A DNA stretch of 35,413 nucleotides from Mariniradius saccharolyticus AK6. GTDB lineage: Bacteria > Bacteroidota > Bacteroidia > Cytophagales > Cyclobacteriaceae. Within the stretch, counting starts at the first letter, position 1. Each line of letters starts with the position of its first letter. Below the pieces are notes generated by a model. It was not told the DNA's origin. It saw only the letters and a program-made list of their open reading frames with translations, and did no database searches. Made by a program: the position numbers and the translations under genes. Of the stretch, positions 7,232 to 15,049 are shown piece after piece. The stretch is taken from assembly GCF_000330725.2 (NCBI RefSeq), contig NZ_AMZY02000021.1:1-35413 (forward strand). Direction: 5' to 3'.

Positions 7232-8632
7232 TTAGAGATTACCCATCAGATCCTCCGCTTCTTCACAGCCCTTGTCCAGGGCATTTTGGAAATAAACCTT
7301 GGCACGGATCGGATTTTGGCTCTTCACAAACAATTTTCCCAAGGCAAGGTGGATCTCACAGTCATCCGGATACAAGCTGATGGAAACCGTGTAGTCCTCG
7401 ATGGCGCGATCAAGTTTGCCTTGTGATTCGAAGATAGCAGCGCGCAGGTCATAGTAAGATGCATTGCGTGTGTCCATCGCCATCGACTGCTCGATCAATT
7501 CCATTGACTTCTCAAGATTCCCCAAGCCGAAATAAGCTTTGCTCAGATTGTAGTACGCATCCACATCCTCATCGTCCAAGGTCAAGGCCTTCTCAAAGTC
7601 ATTTTTCGCCTCTTCGTTAGCTTCCATACTCAGGTATGCCAAGCCACGGTTATAGTACGAACCATAATCGGCCGCATCCAAGGCGAGACATTTGGAATGA
7701 TAATCGACCGCTTTTGGATGATTTCCGAGTATATCGTAGCAATTGCCAACTTTGCTCAGTACCGCTACCGTATTTTTACCAAGTGACTCTGCCTTCAGAA
7801 AGTACTCCAAAGCCTTTTCATAATTCCTTTCATCATAATAAGTGTAGCCAATGTTGTAGGGAAAATCAGGATCCTTTTCGTCCAATTGCATAGCCTTTTC
7901 AAATGAAACCCTCGCCTCCTCCGGTCTCCCGAGTTCGTTCAAGATCAGACCCTTGAGGTTATGGGAAGCGACATATTCAGGATCAATCTGAATGGCCTCT
8001 TCCACGTCCGCCAAAGCCAACTTATAATCCCGCAATTGATATTTTGAAAATGCCATATTGTGAAAAGGCCGATGATACTTGGGTGCTATCTCCACGGCCC
8101 GATAAAAATCCGAGATCGCACGGTAATAATCCTCGTTCCGGAAATAGGCCACGCCTCGTTGGTTGTAATATTCCGCCTTCTTGGGATTGATCTCAATCGC
8201 AGAATTATAGGCAGAGATGGCCAAATCTGTTTCGCCTGCGTTCAAATAGGCTTCGCCCTTTTTGAAATACTCAGTTTCCTTCTCCTTATCGTTTTGGGCT
8301 TTCTTAACAAATAACTCCATGAAAATCTTACAGTCCTTTGCCAACTTCATTCCAACCTCCTCGCCGAGCTTCCTAAAGGCTTCTGAATCATAGGAAACAA
8401 AGTTTTCACCATATATCTCCTCAATTGCCTCGAGATTTTCCTCAAAAACAGCCTCAATACACTTCGCCAAATCCTCTTCGGGGTTTTCACTCGGGTTCAT
8501 TTTCACCAAATCAGTAACACAGGTACAGGCCTCCGTCGCGAGAAACTCGACGAGATCCTGCGCCTTTGCGGCGACATTTGTCAGTGTTAAGAATAGGATC
8601 AAAACAATGATCTTGGAGAAATTTTTCTTCAT
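7232..8632 (-). CDS. Secreted tetratricopeptide-repeat protein
   Basis: A 466-residue protein when started at the ATG at 8632, which places a clean signal peptide first (KKNFSKIIVLILFLTLTNVAAKAQ minus its ends, cleavage near residue 24). A short Cys-containing segment (ACTCVTDL) follows. From about residue 115 onward come roughly nine to ten TPR units, recognisable from repeated patterns such as AYYNQRGVAYF, ALEYFLKAESLG and YYNRGLAYL. TPR arrays act as protein-interaction scaffolds; no enzymatic domain is seen, so it is probably a periplasmic or surface-associated adaptor. It is convergent with the aminotransferase gene and has no other close neighbour. Confidence 0.88.
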   Translation of the reverse strand: MKKNFSKIIVLILFLTLTNVAAKAQDLVEFLATEACTCVTDLVKMNPSENPEEDLAKCIEAVFEENLEAIEEIYGENFVSYDSEAFRKLGEEVGMKLAKDCKIFMELFVKKAQNDKEKETEYFKKGEAYLNAGETDLAISAYNSAIEINPKKAEYYNQRGVAYFRNEDYYRAISDFYRAVEIAPKYHRPFHNMAFSKYQLRDYKLALADVEEAIQIDPEYVASHNLKGLILNELGRPEEARVSFEKAMQLDEKDPDFPYNIGYTYYDERNYEKALEYFLKAESLGKNTVAVLSKVGNCYDILGNHPKAVDYHSKCLALDAADYGSYYNRGLAYLSMEANEEAKNDFEKALTLDDEDVDAYYNLSKAYFGLGNLEKSMELIEQSMAMDTRNASYYDLRAAIFESQGKLDRAIEDYTVSISLYPDDCEIHLALGKLFVKSQNPIRAKVYFQNALDKGCEEAEDLMGNL

Positions 8633-8892
8633 GGGAGTGGGATGATTTTTTCTTAGTGCTGAACGGGATTTACCGTCCAATAATGCTACAAAAAAGCACT
8701 CAGAAATACCAAGTTTTCACGGATAAAATTTTAATGATTAGTTTACAATACTAAAAACCTTCAAACCTTATCTTCCAGACTAAGGATTCGACTCAATTAG
8801 TATTGAATTCTTGCCTTTTTCACAAAAAAATAAGCCCTTGAGTACCATTCCTCAAACGCCTCCTCCTTTGGAATAAATAATCGAAAAAAAAG
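8633..8892. other. AT-rich intergenic region between the TPR gene and the arginine operon
   Basis: About 260 bp with no supportable ORF or RNA gene. It must hold the minus-strand TPR promoter; I could not pick out a convincing -33/-7 pair for it. Confidence 0.5.
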
Positions 8893-8924
8893 CTTGCTAT
8901 TTTTTTCAAACCTTTCAACATTTG
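8893..8924 (+). promoter_or_regulatory. Candidate Bacteroidota-type promoter of the arginine operon
   Basis: CTTG (8893-8896) and AACATTTG (8917-8924) are separated by 20 bp. They match the Bacteroidota -33 TTTG and -7 TAnnTTTG elements with one mismatch each and normal spacing. Transcription would begin near 8930, just ahead of the leader ORF at 8943. Confidence 0.55.
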
Positions 8925-8942
8925 CACACGTTTTCAGAAAGC

Positions 8943-9059
8943 ATGTCTAACCTAGTTGCCATAGCATCCCTATCAAATGCAGATTCCTATCAGGAGCATA
9001 CTGCTGCTATGCCATTTTTTGCTCCCTTGAGGAGGTTTAGATCTAGGTCCAGGGCATAG
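8943..9059 (+). CDS. Putative arginine leader peptide (attenuator ORF), 38 aa
   Basis: An ATG at 8943 opens a 38-codon ORF ending at TAG 9057-9059. Its C-terminus reads LRRFRSRSRA: five of the eight codons at 9030-9053 are Arg, all AGG or AGA (AGG AGG TTT AGA TCT AGG TCC AGG). An internal ATG at 9009 would give a 16-residue version with the same Arg run. The ORF sits between the candidate promoter and the first arginine biosynthetic gene, 103 bp upstream of that gene's start, and overlaps a hairpin (CAGGG/CCCTG) that spans its stop codon. This is the layout of amino-acid operon leader peptides, where ribosome stalling on scarce Arg-tRNA changes RNA folding. Function is inference; the codon cluster is seen directly. 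No T-rich intrinsic terminator is evident. Confidence 0.75.
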   Translation: MSNLVAIASLSNADSYQEHTAAMPFFAPLRRFRSRSRA

Positions 9060-9096
9060 TCCCTGCAATACCCCTTGGTGTCCTACGTGGATAACC
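9050..9096 (+). promoter_or_regulatory. Foldable leader RNA of the arginine operon
   Basis: Hairpin 1: CAGGG (9050-9054), loop CATAGT including the leader stop codon, CCCTG (9061-9065). Hairpin 2: GGTGTCC (9077-9083), loop TACGT, GGATAACC (9089-9096) with one bulged A and one G-U pair. TAGG (9044-9047), inside the Arg-codon run, can instead pair with CCTA (9082-9085), so hairpin 2 competes with a structure that a stalled ribosome would cover. Folds were derived by eye. Neither hairpin is followed by a U-tract. Confidence 0.45.
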
Positions 9097-9162
9097 TGCC
9101 CCAGCCAGTTTCCTTCCAATTTTCCAAAATCTAACACGTTCATCCATTACCATTGGACCAAA

Positions 9163-9840
9163 ATGGAAAACCCTTCATTCATTATCATACCTGCGACCGA
9201 AGCCCACTTGGCATACGCCGAAACCATCACCACAGAGATGGAAGAATCCGCAAAAGCAAGGGGAACAGGCATTGCCAAACGCTCTCCTGAATACATCAAA
9301 CAGAAGATGCGCGAAGGAAAAGCAGTGATCGCCTTGACGACAGAGGGAGTGTGGGCCGGTTTCTGCTACATCGAAGCCTGGGGGCACGGGAAGTTCGTCG
9401 CCAACTCCGGACTCATCGTCTCTCCCCCGTTCAGAAAATATGGCTTGGCAAGATTGATCAAAGGCGAGATATTCAAACTCAGCCGGACAAAATTTCCGGA
9501 TGCCAAAATATTTGGGCTGACCACGGGTGCTGCCGTGATGAAGATCAACTCTGAGTTAGGCTATATCCCTGTGTCTTATGCCGACCTCACAGACGACGAA
9601 GAATTCTGGAAAGGCTGCAACAGCTGTGTGAATGTAGAAATCCTGAAGTCCAAAAATCGCCAAAACTGCCTCTGCACCGCCATGCTGTATGATCCCAGCA
9701 AAAAGGCAAAAACAGAAGAGGTGGCCTTGAGAACAGATTTCAAGAAAAACATCAAGCTCTTTGAGCGTTGGACGCGACTCAAGAAATACGTCATGCTCAA
9801 CCTGAAAAAAACAAAAGACAAAACTTTAAGCCTATTTTAA
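9163..9840 (+). CDS. GNAT acyltransferase, probable first enzyme of arginine synthesis (ArgA-like)
   Basis: A 225-residue GNAT-fold protein that opens the arginine operon. The core has beta4 with GVWAGFCYIEAWGHG, beta5 with VANSGLIV, and an acetyl-CoA-loop equivalent SPPFRKYGLARLIKGEIF that keeps the R-x-x-G-x-A pattern. A late KINSELGYIPV matches motif B of GNATs. The position predicts that it acylates the alpha-amino group of glutamate (acetyl- or succinyl-CoA as donor). The family replaces classical ArgA in Bacteroidota arginine clusters as far as I recall. The C-terminal 60 residues carry several Cys and a basic tail and are not typical of GNATs. argG follows after 38 bp with a small hairpin between. 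Confidence 0.78.
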   Translation: MENPSFIIIPATEAHLAYAETITTEMEESAKARGTGIAKRSPEYIKQKMREGKAVIALTTEGVWAGFCYIEAWGHGKFVANSGLIVSPPFRKYGLARLIKGEIFKLSRTKFPDAKIFGLTTGAAVMKINSELGYIPVSYADLTDDEEFWKGCNSCVNVEILKSKNRQNCLCTAMLYDPSKKAKTEEVALRTDFKKNIKLFERWTRLKKYVMLNLKKTKDKTLSLF

Positions 9841-9846
9841 ACCTGC

Positions 9847-9861
9847 CGCCTGAGACAGGCG
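9847..9861 (+). other. Intercistronic hairpin between the ArgA-like gene and argG
   Basis: CGCCTG, loop AGA, CAGGCG: a perfect 6-bp stem located 17 bp upstream of the argG start and 6 bp past the upstream stop. No T-run follows, so it is more likely an mRNA stability or processing element than a terminator. Confidence 0.55.
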
Positions 9862-9878
9862 ACACATGACAAAAGCCG

Positions 9879-11075
9879 ATGAAAAAAGTAGTATTAGCCT
9901 ATAGCGGTGGATTGGACACCACGTTTTGCGCACTCCACTTATCCAAGGATTTGGGATATGAAGTTCACGCAGTATTGATCAATACGGGTGGATTTTCCTC
10001 CCAAGAATTGGCCGATATCGAAAACAGGGCCAATAGCCTTGGTATAGCTTCATTTAAGGTTTTGGATGTGACCAAGGCCTATTACCAAGAAGTGATCAAA
10101 TATTTGGTCTTTGGTAACGTCCTGAAAAACCAAACCTACCCACTTTCTGTCAGTGCGGAGCGTATCCTACAGGCCAAAACATTGGCCGAATATGCAAAAA
10201 ACATCGGTGCAAAATGCGTCGCACATGGCAGTACCGGTGCAGGCAACGACCAGGTACGCTTTGACATGATCTTCCAAACCATCGTGCCGGATATCGAAAT
10301 CATCACGCCCATCCGCGACCTCAAGCTCAGCCGCGAGCAGGAGATCAACTACTTGAAGGAACACGGCGTCGTGATGAACTTTGAAAAAGCTGCCTACTCC
10401 ATCAACAAAGGCATTTGGGGGACCTCGGTCGGTGGTAAGGAAACGCTTACTTCCAACCTGACCTTGCCTGAAAGCGCTTGGCCTACCCAAGTCGGCAAAA
10501 CCGAGCCGGAAACCATCCAAATTGGTTTTGAAAAAGGGGAAATCTCCGCCGTCAATGGGGTTTCTTATGACAACCCTGTCAATGCAATCCTGAAGATCCA
10601 AGAAATCGCCGGTCCCTTTGGCATCGGGCGTGATATCCACGTCGGTGATACAATCATCGGTATCAAGGGTCGCGTCGGCTTCGAAGCAGCTGCCCCACTC
10701 ATTATCATCAAGGCCCACCAACTCCTCGAAAAACATACGCTCACCAAGTGGCAAACCTTCTGGAAAAACCAGCTGTCGGAATTCTACGGCAACCACTTGC
10801 ATGAGGGACATTACCTGGATCCCGTGATGCGCAACTTGGAGGCATTTCTCCAAAGCACGCAGGAATATGTCTCCGGTACTGTCGAGGTCCAGCTCCATCC
10901 CTACCGCTTCCAATTGGTCGGCATCGAGTCCAAGCATGACCTGATGGCATCCAAGTTTGGCAGTTACGGAGAAATGAACAAAGGCTACACGGGCGAGGAC
11001 GTGAAGGGCTTCACCAGAATCCTTGGTAACCAAACGGCCATCTTCCACCAAGTCAATCGCCATGAAGAAGATTAA
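9879..11075 (+). CDS. argG: Argininosuccinate synthase
   Basis: A 398-residue protein. It starts with the ATP-pyrophosphatase P-loop AYSGGLDTT at 7-15. Further family blocks are GSTGAGNDQVRFD and GIWGTSVGG, and the C-terminal half carries the synthetase fold (GRVGFEAAAPLI). The enzyme joins citrulline and aspartate with ATP to form argininosuccinate in the cytoplasm. Length is normal for the family. The last 14 bp overlap the argC start, which suggests translational coupling. Its place second in the operon, ahead of the earlier-acting enzymes, is consistent with Bacteroidota arginine clusters. Confidence 0.97.
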   Translation: MKKVVLAYSGGLDTTFCALHLSKDLGYEVHAVLINTGGFSSQELADIENRANSLGIASFKVLDVTKAYYQEVIKYLVFGNVLKNQTYPLSVSAERILQAKTLAEYAKNIGAKCVAHGSTGAGNDQVRFDMIFQTIVPDIEIITPIRDLKLSREQEINYLKEHGVVMNFEKAAYSINKGIWGTSVGGKETLTSNLTLPESAWPTQVGKTEPETIQIGFEKGEISAVNGVSYDNPVNAILKIQEIAGPFGIGRDIHVGDTIIGIKGRVGFEAAAPLIIIKAHQLLEKHTLTKWQTFWKNQLSEFYGNHLHEGHYLDPVMRNLEAFLQSTQEYVSGTVEVQLHPYRFQLVGIESKHDLMASKFGSYGEMNKGYTGEDVKGFTRILGNQTAIFHQVNRHEED

Positions 11076-12030
11076 GACCGCGGTCATTGGCGCTGCAGGA
11101 TATACGGGCGGGGAATTGTTGCGATTACTCGTGCACCATCCGCATGTGGATTTGGTCTATGCCCACAGCAACAGCCAAAAGGGTAAAAAAGTCTCCGATC
11201 TCCATCCCGACTTGATTGGCGACAGCGAATTGGAATTTACGGGAGAGGTCATCGTTGAGGGTATCGAAGCAGTTTTCTTGGCATTGCCGCATGGCGCTAC
11301 CAAGGGATTTCTTGAGCAGCATCCATTTAGGAAAAATACGGTCATCATTGACCTGAGCACGGATTTCAGGAATGAAAGCAACGGCTTCGTCTATGGCTTG
11401 CCCGAGATCAACAAAGAGAAAATCAAAACCGCCAAAAGAATTGCCAATCCCGGCTGCTTTGCTACCGGTATCCAATTGGCATTGGCTCCTGCTGTTGCAG
11501 CGGGCTGGGTGAATCAGCCCGTTCATATCAGCGGGATTACAGGCAGTACAGGAGCCGGAAAGGGATTGAGCGAAACCACCCACTTTAGCTACCGAAGCGG
11601 AAACATGTCGGTATACAAGCTGTTCACGCACCAGCATTTGAAAGAGATCAAACAGACCTTTGGGCAAATCCATCCCGGTTTCGACTCAGAATTGCTTTTT
11701 GTTCCCTATCGAGGAAATTTCACCCGCGGTATCTGGGTGACAGCGTACTTGCCTTTTGAGGGAGACCTGTTGGATGCGCTGTCTATTTATGAATCGTTCT
11801 ACAAAGACGCTCCATTTACCCATATTTCCCACATAGATATTGACCTCAAACAGGCCGTGAATACCAACAAATGCATCCTTCACCTTCAAAAAGAAAAGGG
11901 GCAACTGGTCATTTATTCCGCCATTGACAACCTGCTCAAAGGTGCTTCAGGCCAAGCCGTCCAAAACTTCAACCTGGCTTTTGGCTTGGATGAAAGGTCC
12001 GGACTAAACCTCAAGAGCATCGCATTTTGA
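11062..12030 (+). CDS. argC: N-acetyl-gamma-glutamyl-phosphate reductase
   Basis: A 322-residue protein starting at the ATG at 11062, inside the 3' end of argG. The NADP-binding motif GAAGYTG is at 10-16 and the catalytic cysteine is Cys132 in NPGCFATG. It reduces N-acyl-glutamyl-5-phosphate to the semialdehyde, the third step of the pathway. An upstream in-frame Met would add 13 residues from the argG frame region and spoil the usual N-terminal strand KIKTAVIG. In a pathway with succinylated intermediates it would act on the succinyl analogue. Confidence 0.96.
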   Translation: MKKIKTAVIGAAGYTGGELLRLLVHHPHVDLVYAHSNSQKGKKVSDLHPDLIGDSELEFTGEVIVEGIEAVFLALPHGATKGFLEQHPFRKNTVIIDLSTDFRNESNGFVYGLPEINKEKIKTAKRIANPGCFATGIQLALAPAVAAGWVNQPVHISGITGSTGAGKGLSETTHFSYRSGNMSVYKLFTHQHLKEIKQTFGQIHPGFDSELLFVPYRGNFTRGIWVTAYLPFEGDLLDALSIYESFYKDAPFTHISHIDIDLKQAVNTNKCILHLQKEKGQLVIYSAIDNLLKGASGQAVQNFNLAFGLDERSGLNLKSIAF

Positions 12031-12035
12031 CCCCA

Positions 12036-12057
12036 TGGTCTGTGTGCGCACCGACCA
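12036..12057 (+). other. Intercistronic hairpin between argC and argD
   Basis: TGGTC (12036-12040) pairs with GACCA (12053-12057), and the loop contains the self-complementary GTGCGCAC. There is no T-run, so it is probably not a strong terminator. A second such element lies after the first gene of the operon. Confidence 0.5.
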
Positions 12058-12080
12058 CATAAAAACAACCTCTACCTACC

Positions 12081-13211
12081 ATGAACCTATTCGATGTATA
12101 TCCCCTCATCAATGTCACCCCGGTCAAGGCACTCGGTGCCAACCTGTGGGATGACAAAGGCGAGGAATACCTGGACCTCTATGGAGGACATGCCGTTATT
12201 TCTATCGGCCATACACATCCGCACTTTGTCAAGCGCCTCAAAGACCAGCTCGATCAAATCTCCTTTTACTCAAACTCTGTCCAAATCCCCATTCAGAAGG
12301 AGTTTGCCGAAAAGCTTGGCAACATGTCAGGCTACCCGGATTTCCATTTGTTCCTATGCAACTCCGGCGCCGAGGCCAACGAAAACGCATTAAAGCTTGC
12401 TTCTTTCGCCACAGGAAAATCCGGGATAATCAGCTTCTCGGGAGCATTCCACGGGCGGACCTCTGGCGCAGTCGTCCTGACAGATAATCCAAAAATCGTC
12501 GCCCCTTTCAACCAAAGGGCAGATGCCTATATCCTTCCCTGGGGTGATGTTTCGGCGGTTGAAAAGCAACTACGACAAGGAAACATCGCAGGCATCATCA
12601 TCGAGGGTATACAGGGCGTCGGTGGAATTCAAGTCCCCGATCCAGGTTATCTAAATTCCCTTGCCACTTTGGCCAAAGAATACGGGGCCAAACTTATCCT
12701 CGATGAGGTCCAATCGGGCTATGGTAGAACAGGTCGCTTCTTTGCCCACCAATGGGTAGAGGGCCTAGTGCCTGATCTAATCACTACCGCCAAGGGAATG
12801 GGCAACGGTTTCCCTATTGGAGGAGTTCTTGTTCATCCAGACTTCAAGGCGAGCCACGGACTATTGGGAACGACGTTTGGAGGAAATCACTTAGCCTGTG
12901 CGGCGGGTTTGGCAGTATTGGAAGTATTGGAAAATGAAAACCTCCTTCCCCATGCCGAAGCCATGGGCGAGTATTTGCTCAAGGAACTCGCGACGATACC
13001 GGCGATCAAGGATATCCGGGGAAAAGGACTCATGATCGGCATTGACCTCGACCGGGACGCGGGGCCAGTCAGGTCGGAGTTGGTCAACAAGTACAAAATC
13101 TTCACTGGAAGTGCCGCCAAAAAGCAGACGATTCGCCTGCTTCCACCCCTGAATATTACCCAAAATCAGCTATCTTCGTTGATAGATAGCCTCAAACAAA
13201 TCCTGGACTGA
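12081..13211 (+). CDS. argD: N-acyl-ornithine aminotransferase
   Basis: A 376-residue class III PLP aminotransferase. NSGAEANE at 94-101, LILDEVQSGYGRTG at 205-218 and the PLP lysine Lys238 in TTAKGMGNGFPIGG are all intact. It converts N-acyl-glutamate semialdehyde to N-acyl-ornithine using glutamate. The length is slightly short of the roughly 400 residues of E. coli ArgD because the N-terminus begins directly at LINVTPVKALGANLWDD, which is normal for this family in Bacteroidota. It is fourth in the operon, upstream of argF'. Confidence 0.96.
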   Translation: MNLFDVYPLINVTPVKALGANLWDDKGEEYLDLYGGHAVISIGHTHPHFVKRLKDQLDQISFYSNSVQIPIQKEFAEKLGNMSGYPDFHLFLCNSGAEANENALKLASFATGKSGIISFSGAFHGRTSGAVVLTDNPKIVAPFNQRADAYILPWGDVSAVEKQLRQGNIAGIIIEGIQGVGGIQVPDPGYLNSLATLAKEYGAKLILDEVQSGYGRTGRFFAHQWVEGLVPDLITTAKGMGNGFPIGGVLVHPDFKASHGLLGTTFGGNHLACAAGLAVLEVLENENLLPHAEAMGEYLLKELATIPAIKDIRGKGLMIGIDLDRDAGPVRSELVNKYKIFTGSAAKKQTIRLLPPLNITQNQLSSLIDSLKQILD

Positions 13212-13238
13212 AGCCATCCCAAAGGCCTCACGAACACC

Positions 13239-14192
13239 ATGATCAAGCACTTTACCCAATTCGAAAATAGACAAACCGCGGATTCGTTGATTGACTTGGC
13301 TTTGGCCTACAAAGCCAATCCCCGGATGCATGCCTCCAAAGGAATCGGAAAGCGGATAGGTTGCATTTTCCTGAATCCTTCGCTGCGTACGCGTGCGAGT
13401 ACACAGATCGCCGCCCTCCAACTCGGCATGGAGCCCATCGTGATGAACATGGACAAGGAAGGCTGGGCACTCGAAATGCGGGAAGGCGTGACGATGAACA
13501 AGGGTACCGTGGAGCACATCAAAGACGCGGCGGGCGTTTTGGGCAGCTATTTCGATATCCTGGCAATTAGGGCATTCCCCACCTTGACCAACAAGCAGGA
13601 GGATTTGGAGGATTTTGTTTTCAACCAATTCATCAAGTACTCAGGAATACCTGTCATCAGCTTGGAATCTGCGATCCGGCATCCGCTGCAAAGTCTAGCA
13701 GATATGATCTCAATTCGGGAAAATACAGCTGAAAGCAAAAAGCCAAAGGTAGTCCTCACATGGGCGCCACATATCAAGGCGATTCCGCACGCAGTTGCAA
13801 ACTCCTTTTCAGAATGGGCCCTGGGCTGTGGATACGACCTGACCATCACGCATCCGACCGGCTATGAATTGGACCCGAAATTTACCCATGGTGCCAATAT
13901 CGAGCACGACCAACAGGCGGCGTTGGAAGGTGCTGATTTCGTCTATGTCAAAAACTGGTCTGCCTTCAATGATTACGGAAAAATCCTCAGTACCGACCCG
14001 GCTTGGATGCTGACTGAAAAACACCTCAAGCACGCCAAAAAAGCCAAAGTCATGCACTGCCTCCCTGTCAGGAGGAATCTCGAGCTTTCCGATGAAATCC
14101 TGGACGGACCGAGAAGCCTCGTGCAGCAGCAGGCTCAAAACAGAATCTTTGCCGCACAGGCTGTCATCAGTAGCATCCTTGACGGCATTTAG
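13239..14192 (+). CDS. argF': N-acyl-L-ornithine carbamoyltransferase (probably succinyl-ornithine type)
   Basis: A 317-residue member of the transcarbamylase family. The carbamoyl-phosphate motif is SLRTR at 48-52 (usually STRT in OTCases), HPLQ is at 148-151, and HCLPVRR is at 273-279. That last motif, in place of the OTCase HCLP box with its ornithine-binding SMG loop, marks the acetyl/succinyl-ornithine group. From memory of structural work, residue 90-92 decides the acyl group: Glu in the Xanthomonas acetyl enzyme, Pro in the Bacteroides succinyl enzyme. Here it is Val91 (GTVEH), and I recall that Val or Pro at this site allows succinyl-ornithine. The product would be N-succinyl-citrulline. 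It sits between argD and argB. Confidence 0.92.
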   Translation: MIKHFTQFENRQTADSLIDLALAYKANPRMHASKGIGKRIGCIFLNPSLRTRASTQIAALQLGMEPIVMNMDKEGWALEMREGVTMNKGTVEHIKDAAGVLGSYFDILAIRAFPTLTNKQEDLEDFVFNQFIKYSGIPVISLESAIRHPLQSLADMISIRENTAESKKPKVVLTWAPHIKAIPHAVANSFSEWALGCGYDLTITHPTGYELDPKFTHGANIEHDQQAALEGADFVYVKNWSAFNDYGKILSTDPAWMLTEKHLKHAKKAKVMHCLPVRRNLELSDEILDGPRSLVQQQAQNRIFAAQAVISSILDGI

Positions 14193-14223
14193 AACAAACC
14201 TCAAACCTAAGCACTATTTTTCC

Positions 14224-15024
14224 ATGACCATCAGCATCATCAAGATCGGAGGAAATGTCATCGACTTTCCAGAAAAGCTCGATGAGTTCTTATCCATTCT
14301 ATCAAAGTTTCCAGGCAAAAAAATCCTCGTACATGGCGGGGGAATCTTGGCGAGCAAGTTTGGGGAAAAGATCGGAATCATCCCCAACATGGTCGATGGC
14401 CGACGCATCACGGACAAGGAAACCTTGGACTTGGTGACCATGGTATATGCCGGATTGATCAACAAACAAATCGTCGCCAAGCTCCAAAGCCTCAAACAAA
14501 ATGCCTTGGGCCTAACCGGTGCCGATGGCAACTTGATACGCTCCGAAAAAAGGCCGGTCAAAACGATCGACTATGGCTTTGTCGGCGATGTGAAGGAAGT
14601 GAATGTCGATTTAATCGAAAAACTTCTTTTCCAAGATATCCTGCCGGTCATTTGCCCGATCACACATGACAAGAAAGGGCAATTGCTCAACACGAATGCC
14701 GATACGATCGCCTCGGACTTGGCCACCAACCTGGCAAAGAAATTCAAAGTCAACCTGTATTTCTGCTTCGCCAAGGCGGGTGTGCTCATTGACGAACACA
14801 ACGACAATACGATCATCCCGATGATCAATGAGGAGATTTATGCCGAACTGAAGAAAGAGAACGTCATCCATTCGGGCATGATCCCTAAACTGGACAACGC
14901 CTTCGCGGCATTGGAAAAAGGGGTGAACTTTGTTTGGATTGGAAAGGCAGAAAACCTCTTGTTGGCGGCCAAAGGCAAACTTTCAGGAACTACGATTGAA
15001 AAGCAAAAGTACGATTTGTATTAA
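14224..15024 (+). CDS. argB: N-acyl-glutamate kinase
   Basis: A 266-residue amino-acid kinase. KIGGN at 7-11 and HGGG at 37-40 bind ATP, DGRRITD at 58-64 binds the acyl-glutamate, and a C-terminal MIPKLDNAFAAL block is conserved. It phosphorylates the gamma-carboxyl of N-acyl-glutamate. The ATG at 14224 puts the first beta strand at residue 2, so the N-terminal helix used by arginine-inhibited hexameric kinases is absent; the protein resembles the dimeric, arginine-insensitive E. coli form. Feedback control may therefore lie elsewhere, for instance in the operon leader. Longer in-frame starts lie inside argF'. Confidence 0.95.
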   Translation: MTISIIKIGGNVIDFPEKLDEFLSILSKFPGKKILVHGGGILASKFGEKIGIIPNMVDGRRITDKETLDLVTMVYAGLINKQIVAKLQSLKQNALGLTGADGNLIRSEKRPVKTIDYGFVGDVKEVNVDLIEKLLFQDILPVICPITHDKKGQLLNTNADTIASDLATNLAKKFKVNLYFCFAKAGVLIDEHNDNTIIPMINEEIYAELKKENVIHSGMIPKLDNAFAALEKGVNFVWIGKAENLLLAAKGKLSGTTIEKQKYDLY

Positions 15025-15049
15025 AGAACCATCCAAATCAAAACCAACG

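Noticed and set aside
9097-9162. Intrinsic terminator in the arginine leader
   Set aside because: The last hairpin is followed by a mixed pyrimidine stretch without a T-run, so I did not call a terminator.
10167-11087. A 306-codon minus-strand open frame opposite argG
   Set aside because: It is antisense to argG with a mirrored codon pattern and no domain.
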